NCBI GenBank assembly: GCA_910584035.1
Contig: CAJTZR010000072.1
Coordinates: 1-9,859, forward strand
Direction of reading: 5' to 3'
From: an uncultured Christensenella sp.
GTDB taxonomy: Bacteria > Bacillota > Clostridia > Christensenellales > UBA3700
DNA length: 9,859 nt
Made by a program: the position numbers and the translations under genes. Numbering within the stretch: the stretch's first letter is position 1; each line of letters begins with the position of its first letter. Shown here one piece after another: positions 6,242 through 9,859 of this stretch. The notes below the pieces were generated by a model. That model was given only the letters and a program-made list of their open reading frames with translations. It ran no database searches and was not told the DNA's origin.

Positions 6242-7894
6242 TTACTTTTTATTATCTTTTGCGGCAATATCTTTTCTCATAATTTTACCACTTATAGTTT
6301 TTGGTAAACTCTCTACATATTCCACTATACGTGGATATTTATAAGGAGCAGTAGCCTTTTTAACGTGGTTTTGTAATTCTTTTGTAAGTTCATCGCTAGG
6401 GGAATATCCTTTTGCAAGTACTATTGTAGCTTTAACAACTTGTCCACGTAGTGGGTCTGGTGCACCAGTAATTGCACATTCTAGTACAGCTGGGTGTTCG
6501 TGCAAAGCAGATTCAACCTCAAAAGGTCCAATTCTATAACCGCTAGATTTGATTATATCGTCTTTTCTGCCAACAAACCAGTAATAACCTTCATCATCCT
6601 TTGTGGCTAAATCACCAGTGTGATAAACGCCAGTTCCAAAAGTGTTAAAAGTTCTTTCATCGTCTTTGTGGTATCTGTATAACAAACCTAGTTGATTCTC
6701 ACGCATTTTGATACAAATTTCACCAGTCTCTCCGTCTTTTACTGGATTTTCGTTATTGTCAGCAAGATAAATATCATAAATAGGTGATGGTTTACCCATA
6801 CTACCTTGTTTAATATCTAAAAACTTGAAAGTTCCAAGCAAAACAGAAGATTCAGTTTGACCAAAACCCTCATAAATTTCAAGTCCAGTTGCCTTTGTAA
6901 ATTCCTTTGAAACTTCGGGGTTCAATGGTTCGCCAGCAGTAGAGCAGTGCTTCAAACTTGAAAAGTCGTATTTGCTTAAATCCTCTTTAATCAAAAATCT
7001 ATAAATAGTTGGCGGAGCACAAAAAGTAGTAACCCTGTATTTTGAAATCATAGGTAGTATATCTGTTGGTGTAAATCTGCCAAAGTAGTCATAAACGAAT
7101 ATAGCAGTTCCAGCTATCCATTGACCATAAATTCTACCCCAACTGCATTTTGCCCAACCGCTTTCTGCCATTGTTAGGTGCAAGCCGTCATCAATAACAT
7201 CTTGCCAAAACTTTGCTGTAATTATATGTCCAAGAGGATACAAATATTTGTGTGCAACCATTTTTGGCTCACCAGTTGTACCACTAGTAAAGTACACTAA
7301 AAACATATCGTCATTTTGTGTTTTCCAAGGTGGTATAAAGTCGCTAGAAGTGTTTTGCAAAATCTCAGTAAAGTTCAACATTCCGTCACATTCGCCGTGA
7401 GTGTATACCGCCTTAAGTTGTTTGCAGTTAGGCATAGCCTCAAAAACGTGTTTGGTAACCTCTTTTTGGTTAGTTACAAACAAAAGCTTAACATCTGCAT
7501 TGTTGCATCTATATTCAATATCTTTTGCAGTTAGCAAGAAAGTTGCTGGTACTAAAACAACGCCTAGTTTGTGGCAAGCTACAGCAATTATCCAATACTC
7601 ATAACGTCTGCCAAGCATAGTCATAATAAAATCGCCTTTTTTAAGATTGTGTGATAACAATATATTGCAAACTTTATCGCTCAAAGTCTTTAATTCGCCA
7701 AAAGTGATAATTTTCTTCTCACCTTCGTCATTGCACCAAACAAGTGCGATTTTGTTAGGAGTAAGTCGAGCGTATTCATCGACGACATCGTAACCGAAAT
7801 TAAAGTTGTCTGGGATATTGATTTGAGTATTTTTACTAAAATCGTCATAATCCAATGCATTTACGTTGCTACAATATCTGTCTAATAAATTCAT
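6242..7894 (-). CDS. Acyl-CoA synthetase, medium-chain (ACSM-like) AMP-forming ligase
   Basis: This complete 550-residue ANL-superfamily enzyme activates a carboxylic acid with ATP to an acyl-adenylate and then transfers the acyl group to CoA, in the cytoplasm. The core motifs are present in order: P-loop FTSGTTGEPK (202-211), GWAKCSWGRIYGQW (246-259), the acyl-pocket region FCAPPTIYRF (291-300), TAGEPLNPEV (319-328), YEGFGQTES (341-349), YHTGD (424-428), the hinge/A8 loop KSSGYRIGPFEVE (449-461), and TISGK with the adenylation lysine at 537. The length and these sequences match the acetyl/medium-chain acyl-CoA synthetase group rather than long-chain or amino-acid adenylating enzymes. The exact acid used (acetate, butyrate, branched or aromatic) cannot be read from sequence. 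AAAGGAG (complement of 7901-7907) lies six bases before the start. It is monocistronic, divergent from the small membrane-protein genes and convergent with the lipoprotein operon. Confidence 0.93.
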   Translation of the reverse strand: MNLLDRYCSNVNALDYDDFSKNTQINIPDNFNFGYDVVDEYARLTPNKIALVWCNDEGEKKIITFGELKTLSDKVCNILLSHNLKKGDFIMTMLGRRYEYWIIAVACHKLGVVLVPATFLLTAKDIEYRCNNADVKLLFVTNQKEVTKHVFEAMPNCKQLKAVYTHGECDGMLNFTEILQNTSSDFIPPWKTQNDDMFLVYFTSGTTGEPKMVAHKYLYPLGHIITAKFWQDVIDDGLHLTMAESGWAKCSWGRIYGQWIAGTAIFVYDYFGRFTPTDILPMISKYRVTTFCAPPTIYRFLIKEDLSKYDFSSLKHCSTAGEPLNPEVSKEFTKATGLEIYEGFGQTESSVLLGTFKFLDIKQGSMGKPSPIYDIYLADNNENPVKDGETGEICIKMRENQLGLLYRYHKDDERTFNTFGTGVYHTGDLATKDDEGYYWFVGRKDDIIKSSGYRIGPFEVESALHEHPAVLECAITGAPDPLRGQVVKATIVLAKGYSPSDELTKELQNHVKKATAPYKYPRIVEYVESLPKTISGKIMRKDIAAKDNKK

Positions 7895-7933
7895 ACGATT
7901 CTCCTTTATGATTTTTATTGATTACTAAATAAT

Positions 7934-7961
7934 AGCATATTTTGTTTAATAAATAAAGCAA
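7934..7961 (-). promoter_or_regulatory. Candidate sigma-A promoter of the acyl-CoA synthetase gene
   Basis: On the minus strand, TTGCTT (complement of 7956-7961) is followed after 16 bp by TATGCT (complement of 7934-7939). Transcription would begin about 30 nt before the ATG. The surroundings are very AT-rich, so look-alikes are common and the call is moderate. Confidence 0.4.
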
Positions 7962-7975
7962 TTTTGTGTACTTAG

Positions 7976-8004
7976 TTGATTTTTTTTTAAATTTGTAGTA
8001 TATT
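7976..8004 (+). promoter_or_regulatory. Candidate sigma-A promoter of the membrane winged-helix gene pair
   Basis: TTGATT (7976-7981), then exactly 17 bp including a T-run, then TATATT (7999-8004; TATTAT at 8001-8006 is an overlapping alternative). The start of transcription would be near 8011, about 37 nt before the ATG at 8048. Its -35 box lies only 14 bp from the -35 box proposed for the divergent gene. Confidence 0.55.
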
Positions 8005-8047
8005 ATAAATGTAAAAAGGTTGCTTTAATAAAGTAAAAGAGGTAGAT

Positions 8048-8560
8048 ATGTTAAATTCTAATATAGTTAAATTAGCCGAAGCACTGGATAAATTGTGTGT
8101 TGAAGGCTATAACACAATTGATAAAAAGGACATTTTAGCAAGTCTTGCTGAGGACTTTGAGTGTGTACTTACTGATGAGGGCTTGGATGAAGAGCTTAAG
8201 AAACTTATTGAAAATAAATTTATCATTGTTAAATATCAAGATAGTGAACAAATTTGTCTAACTTTTACTGAGAGCGGACTTGATTTATTAGCTAGAGTAA
8301 AGATAGCAAGGCAAGAGCAAGAAGCAACACGTAAGCAAAAGCGTGCTATAAAAAAGGCACAAGAGGAAAATGGCGAACAAGGTAAGTTTGAATTAGTTAC
8401 TACTGAAAAGCCTAATGCTATTATGTCTAACTTATTTCAAGACTCTAAAAGTCAAAAAAAGAATAAAATTAAGACATTTATTATTGGCTTTTTAGGTGGT
8501 ATAATTGGTGGTGCTATTGCAGGTGTAATTTGTGCGGTACTAATTACATTGTTTATGTAA
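8048..8560 (+). CDS. Membrane-anchored protein with a predicted winged-helix-like N-terminal domain (170 aa)
   Basis: I do not recognise a named family. Residues about 5-85 look like a winged-helix fold: helices around KLAEALDKL, IDKKDILASLA and DEELKKLIEN, then a two-strand wing (FIIVKYQ / QICLTFTESG) and a closing helix. Residues 86-142 form a charged, Lys/Gln/Glu-rich linker, probably partly coiled coil. Residues about 143-169 are one hydrophobic helix with a glycine-zipper pattern (GFLGGIIGGAIAG), which favours helix-helix packing. There is no signal peptide, so the expected topology is N-terminal domain in the cytoplasm and C-terminal tail anchor. AAGAGG lies five bases before the ATG. 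The next gene, 38 nt downstream, encodes a protein of the same plan. Possible roles are membrane-tethered DNA binding or protein-protein contact; neither is shown. DNA binding by the domain is inference. Confidence 0.8.
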   Translation: MLNSNIVKLAEALDKLCVEGYNTIDKKDILASLAEDFECVLTDEGLDEELKKLIENKFIIVKYQDSEQICLTFTESGLDLLARVKIARQEQEATRKQKRAIKKAQEENGEQGKFELVTTEKPNAIMSNLFQDSKSQKKNKIKTFIIGFLGGIIGGAIAGVICAVLITLFM

Positions 8561-8598
8561 ACGAGCTTAAAGATTAGTTAATCAAAGGAGTAGGTAAT

Positions 8599-8964
8599 AT
8601 GCTTAACAAAAAAGAGAAAGCTGTAATGAAATCAATTTACTATAATTCCGTAGATAAAAACGGGGTATGTTTATTACGACCAATTGAAGTGTTAAATGAT
8701 ATATCACCAAAAATTGAGATAAAAGGAAACGATTTAAATAAAATAGTTCGTGACCTAGAGCTTGATGATTACTATGAAGTTGTTGAGTCAAAAAAGAAAG
8801 GCGAAACTGTTTGGTGTTTTACTTTGCACCAAAAAGGACACGCATTTTATAGAGAAATACTTAATGAAAAAAGATGGGTTTATTTTAAGATATCAATGTC
8901 AGTTGCACTTGCAATTGGAGTATTCTTCTTAAAATTGATTTTAGATGCAATAGCTCGTGGATAA
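8599..8964 (+). CDS. Small membrane-anchored protein with a predicted winged-helix-like domain (121 aa), similar to upstream neighbour
   Basis: Residues 3-90 are predicted to be winged-helix-like: a first helix KKEKAVMKSIYYNS, a second around RPIEVLNDI, a third NDLNKIVRDLELDD, then strands YYEVVES and TVWCFTLHQKG and a closing helix HAFYREILNEKR. One hydrophobic helix follows directly at about 96-116, ending with a short charged tail. The pattern aligns with the upstream protein without large gaps: IDKKDILASLA over LRPIEVLNDIS, LDEELKKLIENKFIIV over LNKIVRDLELDDYYEV, and LTFTESG over FTLHQKG. The two are therefore probably diverged paralogues. This one lacks the ~55-residue linker and the glycine zipper. 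AAAGGAG (8584-8590) lies eight bases before the ATG; no separate promoter is needed, so the pair is an operon. No function is known to me. Confidence 0.8.
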   Translation: MLNKKEKAVMKSIYYNSVDKNGVCLLRPIEVLNDISPKIEIKGNDLNKIVRDLELDDYYEVVESKKKGETVWCFTLHQKGHAFYREILNEKRWVYFKISMSVALAIGVFFLKLILDAIARG

Positions 8965-9117
8965 TCTTTTCTAAGTATTTAATTTGTAAGTTATTTAAGT
9001 ATTAACAGAGTAAAAAAGTAACATAATTTAAATTGTAGCAAGTTATATAGTAGTCTATTGGAATATTTGCAAGCAACTGATAGTAATACAAACAATAAGT
9101 GCTTTCGTAGCAAGTGT

Positions 9118-9174
9118 CTTGTACTCATAATACAAAATTTTAATGTAAGTTAAAATTTACTTTGTACGAGTTTT
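9118..9174 (+). terminator. Possible terminator-like inverted repeat after the membrane-protein pair
   Basis: TTTTAA (9138-9143) pairs with TTAAAA (9150-9155) and the adjoining TACAAAA / TTTGTA segments continue the stem with a bulge. An alternative outer stem pairs CTTGTAC (9118-9124) with GTACGAG (9164-9170). TTTT follows at 9171. The stem is mostly A-T and lies ~155 nt after the last stop codon, so termination is uncertain. Confidence 0.3.
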
Positions 9175-9482
9175 CCTATTTTGCAATACTATTCCACACA
9201 TTTGCTGAGCCGTCAAAGGAAATTATGCAAGCTCTATACAACCATTCATTATTTAAATTTGGTAAGTTAAAAACAACTAGCAATTTATTTATTATATTTT
9301 CAATGAGTGACTACTAAATTTTTGATAAAAATTTTATAGCCTACTAAAAATATTAACTTACAAATAAAAATGATATACATAACAAATTTGATTGTATTAG
9401 TAAATTGTTGCAAATAAGTAATTAAAATGCATAAAAATTATTTGCTTTGTACGCAGTCAAAATTTATGTTTTTTTTGTGATT

Positions 9483-9515
9483 AACCCCGATTTTCAGCGG
9501 GTTTTGATAATTTTT
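9483..9515 (+). terminator. Short G-C hairpin with T-rich tail just before uvrB
   Basis: AACCC (9483-9487) pairs with GGGTT (9499-9503), with one further C-G pair possible across a bulge, and TTTTGATAATTTTT follows. It ends only ~23 nt before the uvrB ATG. It could stop read-through from upstream or act as a leader attenuator if the uvrB promoter lies further upstream. The stem is short, so confidence is low. Confidence 0.35.
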
Positions 9516-9538
9516 AAGCGAGTTTTATAAGGATTACT

Positions 9539-9859
9539 ATGGATAAATTTCAATTAGTAAGTAAATATCAGCCTTGTGGCGACCAACCCAAAGCAATAGA
9601 ATCTTTGGCAAATGGTGTGTTGGACGGACTAAAAACTCAAGTGCTACTTGGTGTTACTGGTTCTGGTAAAACTTTTACAATGGCAAATGTTATTGAAAAA
9701 GTAAACAAACCCACTATTGTTATTGCTCACAATAAAACTTTAGCTGCCCAACTTTGTAATGAGCTACGTGAGTTTTTCCCTCATAACAGAGTTGAGTATT
9801 TTGTTTCTTATTACGATTACTATCAACCAGAGGCATATATTCCACGTTCGGATACTTAT
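9539..9859 (+). CDS. uvrB: UvrABC excinuclease subunit B, N-terminal part (3' truncated by window end)
   Basis: The first 107 codons of UvrB are present. UvrB is the damage-verifying helicase-like subunit of nucleotide excision repair, loaded onto lesions by UvrA and then recruiting UvrC. Diagnostic pieces are YQPCGDQPKAIE (10-21, the conserved adenine-side motif), Walker A GVTGSGKT (38-45), IVIAHNKTLAAQL (60-72), and YYDYYQPEAYIP (91-102), the start of the beta-hairpin that locks onto damaged DNA with its aromatic residues. Full-length UvrB is about 650-680 residues, so most of the gene lies beyond the window. AAGGA (9529-9533) lies five bases before the ATG. No frameshift or missing key residue is seen in the visible part. 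uvrA often follows uvrB in Bacillota, but that cannot be checked here. Confidence 0.97.
   Translation, partial: MDKFQLVSKYQPCGDQPKAIESLANGVLDGLKTQVLLGVTGSGKTFTMANVIEKVNKPTIVIAHNKTLAAQLCNELREFFPHNRVEYFVSYYDYYQPEAYIPRSDTY

Larger units (their letters stand above)
8965..9538. other. AT-rich intergenic region before uvrB
   Basis: This ~570-nt stretch holds no convincing gene. It contains a long inverted repeat (9118-9170), a possible 30-codon frame with a Shine-Dalgarno-like AAAGGA (ATG 9225, stop 9315-9317), a direct repeat of GTAGCAAGT (9035-9043 and 9107-9115), and a hairpin with a T-rich tail just before uvrB (9483-9515). I found no LexA-type box (GAAC...GTTC) upstream of uvrB and no tRNA-like fold. 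Confidence 0.55.

Noticed and set aside
7316..7604. Plus-strand frames 7316-7534 and 7401-7604 inside the acyl-CoA synthetase gene
   Set aside because: They are antisense to a strongly conserved enzyme gene and have no ribosome binding site or recognisable product.
8603..8791. Minus-strand 62-codon frame inside the second membrane-protein gene
   Set aside because: It is a shadow of the plus-strand gene, which has a strong AAAGGAG site and coherent domain structure.
8991..9128. Minus-strand 45-codon frame starting at the complement of 9126-9128
   Set aside because: No Shine-Dalgarno sequence precedes the ATG, the start lies inside an inverted repeat and the product looks random.

Overview
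The window is AT-rich bacterial DNA, roughly 30% GC by eye. Genes are tightly packed, have Shine-Dalgarno sites of the AAAGGAG / GGAGG type, and TGA acts as a real stop (at 3471-3473). The best fit is a low-GC, anaerobe-like Bacillota (Clostridia-type) genome, possibly an uncultured gut lineage. This is inferred from base composition, ribosome binding sites and the look of the proteins; no marker in the window fixes the taxon.

Layout. (1) 1-5422, plus strand: one compact operon. It holds the 3' end of an unidentified gene with a low-complexity acidic-then-basic tail, two different MacB/FtsX-type half-permeases (427 and 574 aa) separated by 1 nt or overlapping by 1 nt, and a 648-aa lipoprotein starting 2 nt after the second permease. 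The arrangement suggests a heteromeric type VII ABC (mechanotransmission/export) machine plus a surface lipoprotein. The ATPase is not visible; the truncated first gene is a candidate for it. (2) 5423-6241: AT-rich gap between convergent genes, with degenerate 22-23 bp repeats, a strong bidirectional hairpin terminator and possible traces of a decayed reading frame. (3) 6242-7894, minus strand: an intact single-gene acyl-CoA synthetase of the medium-chain (ACSM-like) type. (4) 7895-8047: divergent promoter region. (5) 8048-8964, plus strand: two adjacent small genes encoding similar proteins, each with a predicted winged-helix-like N-terminal domain and one C-terminal membrane helix. (6) 8965-9538: AT-rich gap with two hairpins and a possible short reading frame. 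(7) 9539-end: the first 107 codons of uvrB (nucleotide excision repair).

How the parts work together. The permease pair and lipoprotein very probably form one envelope-spanning unit. The acyl-CoA synthetase is a separate metabolic gene, and uvrB is a housekeeping repair gene. The tandem membrane-anchored winged-helix pair has no assigned function and is the most interesting unexplained unit here. I saw no CRISPR array, tRNA, rRNA, insertion sequence or prophage gene.
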